Shown piece by piece: positions 18,651 to 26,383 of a stretch of 64,000 nucleotides of DNA; positions within the stretch are counted from its first letter, which is position 1, and every line of letters starts with the position of its first letter. Under the pieces are notes generated by a model. The model saw only the letters and a list, made by a program, of their open reading frames with translations, searched no databases and was not told the DNA's origin. The stretch is from Parapedobacter pyrenivorans (GTDB taxonomy: Bacteria > Bacteroidota > Bacteroidia > Sphingobacteriales > Sphingobacteriaceae). The stretch lies in NCBI RefSeq assembly GCF_014636865.1, contig NZ_BMER01000002.1:556292-620291 (forward strand), read 5' to 3'. Made by a program: the position numbers and the translations under genes.

Positions 18651-19429
18651 TCGATCGCCCGATCCAAGTGTACATATCCGCCATCCACATGGATGAGCTG
18701 CCCGGTGGTATGGCTAGACCGCTGGGATAATAGGAACAAAACCGTGTCGGCTATTTCAGCCGCTGTTGTCATCCGTTGCTCCAACGGAATACGTCGGGTG
18801 ATTTTTGCTAATGTTTCCTCCGGATTGGGCAACGTTTTAATCCATTTATCATATAACGGGGTAAAACATTCCGCAACGATAATTGCATTCACGCGGATGC
18901 TGTATGGCAGCAGTTCAACCGCCCATTCGCGCGTCAGTGCGTTACGTCCGCCGTTGGCCGCTGCATAGGCGGATGTATTTCCCTGGCCGGTTTCTGCTGT
19001 TTTTGAGCTAATATTCACAATACTTCCCTTGCTCGCCTTCAACGCCGGTAAGGCATGGTGAGCCATCAGGTAGTAATGGATAAGCGATTTATGGAGACTA
19101 TCCACGAATTTCTGGTAGCTTCCACTTTCCAACCCAACACCATCGTTTACTCCGGCATTGTTTACCAGGCCGTCTATGTGGCCAAATCGAGCCAAGGTAT
19201 CCGCTATGGCCCGTTCGCAGTCTTCGGGTCGGGTTAACTCGGCCTCCACGCAAAACGCCTGTCCGCCAGCCGATTCGATCTCCTGCCGCACAACGTCATT
19301 ATCAGCCTGGCTGCGTCCCACGATTACCGGGATGGCCCCTTCATTGGCCAATGCCAATGCGATACCCTTGCCGATTCCCTTTGCAGCACCTGTTACCACG
19401 ACAACCTTATCCTTCAGTTCTAAATCCAT
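18647..19429 (-). CDS. SDR oxidoreductase, probable L-fucose dehydrogenase; catalytic lysine replaced by asparagine
   Basis: 260 aa, last gene of the fucose operon. The Rossmann motif [12 protein letters not shown] (about 14-25), NNAGVND (90-96), Ser142 and Tyr155 are present. In the Tyr-x3-Lys catalytic motif the lysine is missing: the sequence is YAAAN, with Asn159 coded by AAC at 18953-18955. By elimination within the pathway it should oxidise L-fucose to L-fuconolactone with NAD(P), since the other SDR of the operon fits the later step. The C-terminus has the usual [12 protein letters not shown]. Whether it is active, uses another general base, or has changed its role cannot be told from sequence. 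It ends 4 bases inside the convergent accA. Confidence 0.8.
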   Translation of the reverse strand: MDLELKDKVVVVTGAAKGIGKGIALALANEGAIPVIVGRSQADNDVVRQEIESAGGQAFCVEAELTRPEDCERAIADTLARFGHIDGLVNNAGVNDGVGLESGSYQKFVDSLHKSLIHYYLMAHHALPALKASKGSIVNISSKTAETGQGNTSAYAAANGGRNALTREWAVELLPYSIRVNAIIVAECFTPLYDKWIKTLPNPEETLAKITRRIPLEQRMTTAAEIADTVLFLLSQRSSHTTGQLIHVDGGYVHLDRAID

Positions 19430-19492
19430 AATCTACGATTTGAATACGCAATCTTTGCCTCACCGCCATCACGCAATGACTGATGTCGATGG

Positions 19493-20323
19493 CTACAATT
19501 TATAAAAGTCAGCGGCATTTTTATGCCAAATCAATTCCTGTTCATCCCGCGCCAGGTGCGCGATTGCCCGGTTGGCCACCCCAATCACCTGCGTGTAATC
19601 CGCAGCTACGAGACAGACGGGCCAATCCGAACCGAACATAACCCGCCGGGGGCCAAACACGTCGAGCATGTGCTGTATGTAATACTGGAAATCGCCGACT
19701 TCCCAACCGTTCCAATCGGCCTCAGTTACCATACCCGATAGCTTGCAATACACATGGCCATGATTTGCAATGGCCGCTAGCTGCTCGGCCCACGGCTGTC
19801 GCACCCCTGCTTTGATGTAAGGTTTTGCCAAGTGATCAATGACAAACGGTTGGTCGGGGAAAGCCCGTATCAACTCCAGTGTTGCATCCAATTGATGCGG
19901 TTTCACAAGGATATCGTAGGTATATCCGTGCTTTGCCAGCGCTTCAATCCCCCTTAGAAAGGCAGGGCGCAACAAAAAGCGAGGGTCTTCCTCTCCCTGT
20001 ACAATATGGCGGACGCCCTTCAGTTTGGGATAGCCGCTGAAATGCGCCAACCGGTCTGCCACATCAGCTGCTTGTAAATCTACCCAACCAACGACCCCTT
20101 CGATGAACGAATGCTGTGCCGCCAACTCCAATAAAAACACCGACTCGGCTTCTGACTGATCGGCTTGTACCGCTACGCAACCCGACACGCCGGCGGCCTC
20201 GAGCACAGGTTTCAAGTCATTCGGCAGAAAGTCGCGCTGGATGAAAGCCATATCATCGGTAATCCAAGCATCTTTTACCGGCTGGTACGTCCAAAAATGT
20301 TGGTGCGCATCGATTCGCTTCAT
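19493..20323 (-). CDS. Amidohydrolase, probable L-fuconolactonase
   Basis: 276 aa, COG3618 amidohydrolase fold. The N-terminal RIDAHQHFW gives the first metal/substrate-binding histidines, DILVKPHQL and VIDHLAKP follow, and GSDWPVC near the C-terminus contributes the catalytic aspartate. Members of this group open sugar lactones such as L-fucono-1,4- and rhamnono-lactone. In the operon it sits between the putative fucose dehydrogenase and the FAH-family hydrolase, matching hydrolysis of L-fuconolactone to L-fuconate. There is no signal peptide, so cytoplasmic. Eighteen bases separate its ATG from the upstream hydrolase gene. Confidence 0.85.
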   Translation of the reverse strand: MKRIDAHQHFWTYQPVKDAWITDDMAFIQRDFLPNDLKPVLEAAGVSGCVAVQADQSEAESVFLLELAAQHSFIEGVVGWVDLQAADVADRLAHFSGYPKLKGVRHIVQGEEDPRFLLRPAFLRGIEALAKHGYTYDILVKPHQLDATLELIRAFPDQPFVIDHLAKPYIKAGVRQPWAEQLAAIANHGHVYCKLSGMVTEADWNGWEVGDFQYYIQHMLDVFGPRRVMFGSDWPVCLVAADYTQVIGVANRAIAHLARDEQELIWHKNAADFYKL

Positions 20324-20341
20324 CGCATTCCGTTAGCTAGA

Positions 20342-21196
20342 TCAGGCCGGGTAGGCTTTTACAATTTGCCGCGAAGAACCCAGTCCATCGGCGCCCAATT
20401 CGACCACATCCCCCGGTTTAAGGTAGATGGGTGGATTGAAGCCCAGTCCCACCCCTGCCGGCGTTCCCGTAGATATCACGTCGCCGGGCAGCAACGTCAT
20501 AAATTGACTGACATAGCTGATGATAAAAGGAACACTGAAAATCAAGTCACGGGTACTGCCATCTTGATACATCTTGCCGTTTACGGATAGCCATAACCGG
20601 ACATTATTGATGTCGGCTATTTCCTCTTTTGTTGCTAGAAAAGGGCCAATTGGTGCAAAAGTATCACACCCCTTGCCTTTATCCCATGTACCGCCGCGTT
20701 CCAACTGAAACGCACGTTCGGACACATCGTTGTGCAAGACATACCCCGCCACATGGTCCAATGCGTCTGCTTCCGTCACATAGGACGCTCTTTTGCTGAT
20801 GACGATTCCAAACTCCACTTCCCAGTCGGTCTTTGTGGAGTTTTTCGGAACGATAATGTCGTCATACGGACCACTTAATGAAGTGGTCGATTTCATAAAA
20901 AGGATAGGCTCTGCTGGTATCGCAGCACCGGTTTCCGCCGCATGGTCGCGGTAATTGAGTCCAATGCAAAGGATTTTCGAGGGGCGAGCAATCGGGCTTC
21001 CCAGACGTGTCCCCTCGGGTACAACAATGAGCCTACCCGCATTCGCTTTCACAAATTCTTCCAATCGGGCAAGACCACTGTTCCCAAAAAAATTCTCGTC
21101 GTAGTCGCCTCCTAAAGCGGAAACGTCATAGTTCACACCATCTAACTGTACCCCTATTTTTTCCCGGCCGAGGTCGCCGTATCGGATTAATTTCAT
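20342..21196 (-). CDS. FAH-family hydrolase, probable 2,4-diketo-3-deoxy-L-fuconate hydrolase
   Basis: 284 aa of the fumarylacetoacetate hydrolase family. The family core is visible: ILCIGLNYRDHAAETG, EPILFMKSTTSLSGPYD, DWEVEFGIVI (acidic metal ligands), HNDVSERAFQLERGGTWDKGKGCDTFAPIGP and TGTPAGVGLGFNPPIYLKPGD. In characterised non-phosphorylating fucose pathways, an FAH-family enzyme cleaves 2,4-diketo-3-deoxy-L-fuconate to pyruvate and L-lactate. It is often annotated as ureidoglycolate lyase, which the neighbours do not support. The gene starts 12 bases after the SDR stop. Confidence 0.85.
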   Translation of the reverse strand: MKLIRYGDLGREKIGVQLDGVNYDVSALGGDYDENFFGNSGLARLEEFVKANAGRLIVVPEGTRLGSPIARPSKILCIGLNYRDHAAETGAAIPAEPILFMKSTTSLSGPYDDIIVPKNSTKTDWEVEFGIVISKRASYVTEADALDHVAGYVLHNDVSERAFQLERGGTWDKGKGCDTFAPIGPFLATKEEIADINNVRLWLSVNGKMYQDGSTRDLIFSVPFIISYVSQFMTLLPGDVISTGTPAGVGLGFNPPIYLKPGDVVELGADGLGSSRQIVKAYPA

Positions 21197-21208
21197 TTCA
21201 GTACGGGA

Positions 21209-21979
21209 TCAATTATTCAACGTTACAAATCCACCATCTACCGGGTAGTCGTTTCCGGTGATGAATCCGGCTTCGTCCGAACACAGGTATAATGCCATTG
21301 CGGCGATCTCCCTCGGTTGGGCCATCCGGCCAATGGGTTGACTTTTGGAAAGCGTCTCAAACATTTCTGCTTCCTTACCGGGGTAATTCTTGGCGATAAA
21401 ACCATCCACAAAAGGCGTATGTACGCGTGCAGGCGAGATGCTATTGCACCGGATGCCTTGGTGCAGATAATCGCGTGCCACGGATAGCGTCATCGCATGG
21501 ATAGCCCCTTTACTGGTGGAATAGGCAAACCGATCGGTAATACCCACCAGTGCTGCAATAGAGGCCATGTTAAGGATGGCCCCACCCCCCTGCTTTTTCA
21601 TCAATGGCACGACGGCATACAGCACATTGTAAGCGCCCTTTACATTGACCGTATAAATCCGGTCGAAGTCCGCTTCGGTCGTATGTTCCAAATCGCCTAC
21701 GTGGGCAATCCCCGCGTTGTTTACCAAGATATCGACGGTGCCGATACCACTGATCACGGATAACACCGCCTGCTGTTGGCTCACGTCACAGGCATGCGCC
21801 GTAGCGTCGCCACCAAACGCCCGGATTTCGGCTACCAACGTGTCGGCGACCTCGGTATTGAGCTCCAGAATATGGACGGAAGCTCCCTCCTCTGCAAATA
21901 ATAAACTGATTGCGCGGCCGATACCGCTACCCCCTCCTGTAATAATTGCTGTTTTTCCAGTTAATTTCCTGTTTGGCAT
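21209..21979 (-). CDS. SDR oxidoreductase, probable 2-keto-3-deoxy-L-fuconate dehydrogenase
   Basis: 256 aa from the ATG at 21979 (MPNRKLTGKTAIITGG); an in-frame ATG at 22042 would run into the preceding gene. It has the complete SDR set: TGGGSGIGRAIS, NNAGIAH, the catalytic serine in NMASIAAL and a normal YSTSK. The C-terminus is TGNDYPVDGGFVTLNN. It fits oxidation of 2-keto-3-deoxy-L-fuconate to the 2,4-diketo acid with NAD+, just before the FAH-family step. This copy keeps the lysine that the operon's other SDR has lost. Confidence 0.83.
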   Translation of the reverse strand: MPNRKLTGKTAIITGGGSGIGRAISLLFAEEGASVHILELNTEVADTLVAEIRAFGGDATAHACDVSQQQAVLSVISGIGTVDILVNNAGIAHVGDLEHTTEADFDRIYTVNVKGAYNVLYAVVPLMKKQGGGAILNMASIAALVGITDRFAYSTSKGAIHAMTLSVARDYLHQGIRCNSISPARVHTPFVDGFIAKNYPGKEAEMFETLSKSQPIGRMAQPREIAAMALYLCSDEAGFITGNDYPVDGGFVTLNN

Positions 21980-22004
21980 TGCTAAATTATCTAAATTTAA
22001 AATC

Positions 22005-23666
22005 TCACAAAGATACGCCTCTGCGCCACGGAATGAAATCATCCTGGCCTAATTGTACGGCCTTGGGTTGCTCAAGCCCACTGGCTACATCGATCACATA
22101 GCGAAGTATCCGATGGGCAACCTGTCCGATTGTTTCTTCCCCTTCGATGACGGTTCCGCAGTTGATATCGATGATATCCGGCATCCGCTCGTACAGCTTC
22201 GTATTGGTGGCTAATTTCACTACCGGAGCAATGGGATTGCCAGTGGGCGTTCCCAATCCTGTGGTGAATAACACGACATTTGCACCCGCGGCCACTTCGG
22301 CCGTCGTACTTTCCACGTCATTGCCCGGCGTGCAAAGCAAGTTCAATCCCGGCTTATTGGCGATACCGGGATAATCGACCACCGCTGTTATCGGCGAAGT
22401 CCCCCCTTTCTTCGCCGCACCTGCTGACTTAATTGCATCTGTAATCAAGCCATCCCGTATATTACCGGGAGACGGATTAGCGTAAAACCCAGAACCATCT
22501 GCCTCCGCTTTGGCATTATAGGTTTTCATCAATTCCATAAAGTACAACGCGGTCGGCTCATCTACGCAGCGATCACTCAGTTCCTGCTCCACGCCGCATA
22601 GCTCCGGAAATTCCGATAAAATGACCGAGCCACCCAAGGCTACAACCATATCCGACACATATCCCAGTGCGGGATTGGCAGATATGCCCGAGAAACCATC
22701 GGAACCTCCGCACTCCAGACCGATGCAGAGCTTGCTAAGCGGGGCAGGCTCCCGCCGTAGCTGGTTGATCTGGATCAGACCGGTAAATGTATGTTTCAAT
22801 GCTTGCTGAATCAGATTGCTTTCGGTGCCCAACAGTTGCTGTTCAAAAATATGCAAGGGTTTATCGAACTGTGGGTCGCGCTTGGCGATCTCTTCCCGTA
22901 GTATGGATGCCTGTGCATGTTGGCATCCCAAGCTAAGTATGGTCGCCCCCGCCACATTTGGATGGGTGATGTACCCCGCCAATAGACCGCATAAGGCATC
23001 CGAATCTATCCGCGTACCACCACAGCCCATCTCGTGATTGAGGAATTTGACCCCATCCACGTGTTCAAATAGCCGCTGTCTAGCACCTTTCGCATCGCTA
23101 GCTGCGATATCAGCATTCAAAATGCCTTCCACCGTGGCGCCCGACCGGTATAACTGGATAAGCTGGTCCACTTCCGGCCCATAGTCACGCGATCGCTTGC
23201 CATACCCCAGTCTGTCCTCCAATGCGCGTTTCATGACCAATACATTCCGATTTTCACAGAATACGAGCGGAATGACCAACCAGTAGTTAGCGGTACCTAC
23301 GGTACCATTGGACCGGTGATAGCCCATGAAAGTCTGGCCGTCAAACGCTGAAACATCCGGTTTCCGCCATGCCAACTTCCGCTCGCCCAGCGTAAACGTG
23401 GCTGCAGCGTGGTGGATGTTTTGTGTGGTAATGGTTTCCCCTTGCTGCAATGCTTCGTTTGTCTTACCGACAAGTACACCATACATGCGTACATCCGCAC
23501 CAGCTGCTAATGCTTCCATCGTGAATTTATGCTTTGCCTTCACGCCGCTGATTATCCGTAACTGCTTGTCACCAAATGTGATCTCCGTACCAGGTGGCAG
23601 GTCTTGCAAGGCCACCAGCACATTATCATGCGGATGTATCTGCAAGAAAAATTGTTTATTGTCCAT
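22005..23666 (-). CDS. UxaA-family dehydratase (altronate dehydratase type), probable L-fuconate dehydratase
   Basis: 553 aa from the ATG at 23666; four more codons are possible to 23678. The N-terminal SAF domain (about 1-95) is joined to the C-terminal UxaA domain, as in full-length altronate/galactarate dehydratases. The metal-binding region shows NHEMGCGG, LSLGCQHAQ and GLECGGSDGFSGISANPALG, and the end has CGTVIEGEETI. In the classical Xanthomonas fucose pathway the dehydratase is an enolase-superfamily enzyme; here no such gene is present and this UxaA-type enzyme occupies its place, so I infer that it converts L-fuconate to 2-keto-3-deoxy-L-fuconate. Altronate remains a possible substrate. 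Its start overlaps the end of the mutarotase gene by about 11 bases. Confidence 0.82.
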   Translation of the reverse strand: MDNKQFFLQIHPHDNVLVALQDLPPGTEITFGDKQLRIISGVKAKHKFTMEALAAGADVRMYGVLVGKTNEALQQGETITTQNIHHAAATFTLGERKLAWRKPDVSAFDGQTFMGYHRSNGTVGTANYWLVIPLVFCENRNVLVMKRALEDRLGYGKRSRDYGPEVDQLIQLYRSGATVEGILNADIAASDAKGARQRLFEHVDGVKFLNHEMGCGGTRIDSDALCGLLAGYITHPNVAGATILSLGCQHAQASILREEIAKRDPQFDKPLHIFEQQLLGTESNLIQQALKHTFTGLIQINQLRREPAPLSKLCIGLECGGSDGFSGISANPALGYVSDMVVALGGSVILSEFPELCGVEQELSDRCVDEPTALYFMELMKTYNAKAEADGSGFYANPSPGNIRDGLITDAIKSAGAAKKGGTSPITAVVDYPGIANKPGLNLLCTPGNDVESTTAEVAAGANVVLFTTGLGTPTGNPIAPVVKLATNTKLYERMPDIIDINCGTVIEGEETIGQVAHRILRYVIDVASGLEQPKAVQLGQDDFIPWRRGVSL

Positions 23667-24012
23667 GTGTTTCTTCACCGGTTCTAAGTTCGAAAATTTT
23701 ATCCATTAACACCCATTTTTCTCCAGGTTTAGCGCCCGGAATCGGTTTTTGGTACCGCCATGTAGACCGCTCCCACTCCTGAACGATCGGATTGGCCGCG
23801 TCTGCTATTGCTTTCTCGTCAAATGAGAAATCATCCGTTGCCTCGATGATCATAAACATCCGATCGGCAAACCTAAAGATTTCCATACACAGTATCCCAG
23901 AATCCGTGATGGATTTTTTTATTTCAGCAGCGACATTTCGATGCAACCGTTCATACTCGGCAATCAGTTGCATATCGTCCTGCAAGTCTAGCGCTAATGC
24001 ATATCTTTTCAT
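23656..24012 (-). CDS. L-rhamnose mutarotase-family protein, probable L-fucose mutarotase
   Basis: 118 aa, PF05336 (RhaM-like) family of small dimeric enzymes that interconvert alpha and beta anomers of 6-deoxy sugars. The start MKRYALALDL, the NxGI-like DSGILCMEIFRFADRMFMIIEA stretch and the late NPIVQEWERSTWRYQKPIP match the family; the tyrosine and histidine/tryptophan region near the end forms the active site in RhaM. Placed directly after the transporter in the operon, it should present the right anomer of imported L-fucose to the dehydrogenase. Confidence 0.83.
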   Translation of the reverse strand: MKRYALALDLQDDMQLIAEYERLHRNVAAEIKKSITDSGILCMEIFRFADRMFMIIEATDDFSFDEKAIADAANPIVQEWERSTWRYQKPIPGAKPGEKWVLMDKIFELRTGEETHGQ

Positions 24013-24073
24013 GGTATTCGCTTAGTTGCTTATCCGTTTATTTGTTGATTTGTCTACCTATGCACTAATTTAA

Positions 24074-25333
24074 TTAATGTACCGCAGTGACCTGTGCCAT
24101 CCGATTGTTCATATTTCGCAGTGCAAACAGCAGGACAATCAGGAAACATGCAGCCGGCACCAAATACGCACGCTGCATGGTAAACCAATCAGACATCACT
24201 CCCATGACTAATGGAACAATTGCACCACCCACGATGGACATAATCAGGATGGAAGAACCTTGTTTGGTATCTTTACCCAATCCGCTGATTGCCAATGAGA
24301 AAATCGTAGGAAACATGATGGACATCAAAAAGGTGACTCCAACCATGGCATATACGGCAAACAGCCCATCCACCCAAACCGATAGCGCGGTAAATAGCAC
24401 ACTGAGCAATGCAAAAACTGCGAGTAGTTTAGCCGGTGTCACAAAGCGCATCAGGAACGTGCCGACAAACCGGCCCAGCATAAAGCCCAGTAAGGCGATG
24501 GAAAGCAGATTGGCTGCAGCTTTTTCTTGCACATCCGCTACCTGGTCGGAAAAACGGATGAAAAAGCTAACAACCCCCACCTGGGCGCCCACATAAAAAA
24601 ACAATGCCACCACCCCAAATACAAAGTTGCCGTTGTGCCAAAGCGATTTACCGGTTGCGTTGCCATCTTTCCCGTGCGCCTCTTCGTTGATTTCGGGCAA
24701 TGGCGTACGCATAACCAACAGAGCTACAAGCAATACCGTAGCGCCTATTACAATATACGGCAGTTTTACCGCATCGGCCTCCGCTTGCAAATACGCATGG
24801 AGATCGGCCGCAGACATCGCTGCCTGCTCATCCACCCCCAAAGTTTTGCCAGAAAGGATATACTGCCCACCAATGAATGGCGCCAGTGTAGCGGCCAGCC
24901 CATTGAACGATTGCGCGAAATTAAGTCGCTGCGTGGCCGTTTTCGGATTACCAAGCACGCTAATGTAAGGATTTGCGGCGGTCTCCAAAAAAGTAAGTCC
25001 ACTGGCAATCACAAATAAAGCGACCAAGAACAACCCGTACTCACGGGTATCGGCTGCCGGAAAAAACAGGAAGGCTCCAATAGCAAACAGCACTAAACCA
25101 AAGACGATGCCCGGCTTATAGCCAAACCGCTTCATGAAATATCCTGCCGGCAAGGCCACCGCGAAATAAGCGATGAAAAATGCGGAATCTACAAAGGCCG
25201 ACTGAAAGTCCGATAACTGGCAGGCTTTTTTGAGGTGAGGAATCAGAATCGGATTCAGGTTATGGGCAAACCCCCACAAGAAAAATAGCGAGGTGACCAA
25301 AATCACAGGAATCAGTGTATATCGCGTTGCCAT
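24074..25333 (-). CDS. fucP: FucP-like sugar MFS transporter, probable L-fucose/H+ symporter
   Basis: 419 aa, about 12 membrane segments, first gene of the operon. It follows E. coli FucP closely in layout: SLFFLWGFAHNLN, IPAGYFMKRFGYKPGIVFGL, SGLTFLETAANPY, LNFAQSFNGLAA and MFPTIFSLAISGLGKDTKQGSS. Glu117 in LETAANPY corresponds to E. coli Glu135, one of the two buried acids linked to proton coupling. The other, Asp46 of E. coli in NLNDIL, is proline here (NLNPIL, Pro28). The sugar MFS at 49095-50366 keeps both acids. Transport of fucose is therefore likely, but coupling may differ. The ATG follows 160 bp of intergenic DNA shared with the AraC regulator. Confidence 0.85.
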   Translation of the reverse strand: MATRYTLIPVILVTSLFFLWGFAHNLNPILIPHLKKACQLSDFQSAFVDSAFFIAYFAVALPAGYFMKRFGYKPGIVFGLVLFAIGAFLFFPAADTREYGLFLVALFVIASGLTFLETAANPYISVLGNPKTATQRLNFAQSFNGLAATLAPFIGGQYILSGKTLGVDEQAAMSAADLHAYLQAEADAVKLPYIVIGATVLLVALLVMRTPLPEINEEAHGKDGNATGKSLWHNGNFVFGVVALFFYVGAQVGVVSFFIRFSDQVADVQEKAAANLLSIALLGFMLGRFVGTFLMRFVTPAKLLAVFALLSVLFTALSVWVDGLFAVYAMVGVTFLMSIMFPTIFSLAISGLGKDTKQGSSILIMSIVGGAIVPLVMGVMSDWFTMQRAYLVPAACFLIVLLFALRNMNNRMAQVTAVH

Positions 25334-25406
25334 ATCGTGTCTATTGATCGGTTAGTGTTTTAAGACCACGCAAAATAAGCAAACAATGCCTACAAAAGCT
25401 GCCCAG

Positions 25407-25436
25407 ATATTAGCGATATATTAAGTTATATTAGCG
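25407..25436 (+). promoter_or_regulatory. Candidate AraC operator: two ATATTAGCG direct repeats, 21 bp apart
   Basis: ATATTAGCG occurs at 25407-25415 and 25428-25436. The 21-bp period (two helical turns) and direct orientation are what AraC-type dimers usually bind. The pair lies between fucP and the divergent AraC-type gene, about 75-100 bp upstream of the fucP start and 60-90 bp upstream of the regulator. No protein-DNA evidence exists; this is a pattern call. Confidence 0.5.
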
Positions 25437-25494
25437 CATTTTTCGTATAATTGTTAACTATTATGTTTTTTTGACTGACCAATAGGGAAATCGC

Positions 25495-26364
25495 ATGAAA
25501 CCTCAATTATTAAAGGTAAGCACCGGACCTGCCCATTCGTTCAGTGCGCGACGTGACACGGTGCCTTACGCCAACAACCGTTGGCATTACCATCAAGAAA
25601 TTGAGCTCATCCACTTTGAAAAGGGTCGGGGTACACAGTTCATTGGCGATAGCATCCGTAATTTTGGATCGGGCGATGTGGTATTAATCGGTTCCAACCT
25701 TCCGCACTACTGGAGTTTTGACAGCAGCTACTTCGACAAACGCAACCAACAAGAGGCCGACGTACGTGTTACCCACTTCAATGACGATTTCTGGGGCGCG
25801 GGTTTCCTCGATTTGCCAGAAAACACCAATATCAAACAGCTGCTCCAACAGGCTAAGCAGGGCATCTCCGTAAACGGCGTAGCCCGTATCCGGGTGCAAA
25901 AATTGCTGGAAGAACTATTGGTCACCGAAGGCACCAAACGGATCATTTTGCTCATTGAGGCGCTCACCGCCATTGCCCATAATACCAAAGACATTCAATT
26001 GCTTTCGTCTGTCGGCTTCAACCCCCATTTCCAGCGGGGAGAAAAAGACCGCATAAACAACATTTATGATTTTGCACTTCAACATTTCAGGCAACGGATT
26101 TCATTGGATGAAGTAGCAGAAGTAGCCGGGATGAGCAGCAATGCATTTTGCCGCTATTTCAAATCACGTACCGGGAAGACCTTTTCGCAGTTCCTCATTG
26201 AAATCCGGGTAGGCCATGCCTGCAAACTGCTGATCGAAAACAACATGAACGTCAAGCAAATTTGCTATGAAAGCGGATTCCACAACTTTGCTGGATTTCA
26301 TAAGTACTTCAAGCAGATCACAGGAAAAAGCCCTTTGAATTACCAAAGGGCTTATCTAAAGTGA
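25495..26364 (+). CDS. AraC-family regulator, probable activator of the fucose operon
   Basis: 289 aa. The N-terminal half is a cupin-like sugar-sensing domain (WHYHQEIELIHFEKGRGTQFIGD with metal- or ligand-binding histidines, then GDVVLIGSNLPHYW). The C-terminal 100 residues hold both AraC helix-turn-helix units: ISLDEVAEVAGMSSNAFCRYFKS and NVKQICYESGFHNFAGFHKYFKQITG, ending in the family's SPLNYQRAYLK. It is divergent from fucP across a 161-bp gap that holds two ATATTAGCG repeats. It most likely switches on the operon when L-fucose or a pathway intermediate is present; this is inferred from position. Confidence 0.88.
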   Translation: MKPQLLKVSTGPAHSFSARRDTVPYANNRWHYHQEIELIHFEKGRGTQFIGDSIRNFGSGDVVLIGSNLPHYWSFDSSYFDKRNQQEADVRVTHFNDDFWGAGFLDLPENTNIKQLLQQAKQGISVNGVARIRVQKLLEELLVTEGTKRIILLIEALTAIAHNTKDIQLLSSVGFNPHFQRGEKDRINNIYDFALQHFRQRISLDEVAEVAGMSSNAFCRYFKSRTGKTFSQFLIEIRVGHACKLLIENNMNVKQICYESGFHNFAGFHKYFKQITGKSPLNYQRAYLK

Positions 26365-26383
26365 TCGTATGTTAACAGGCGAT

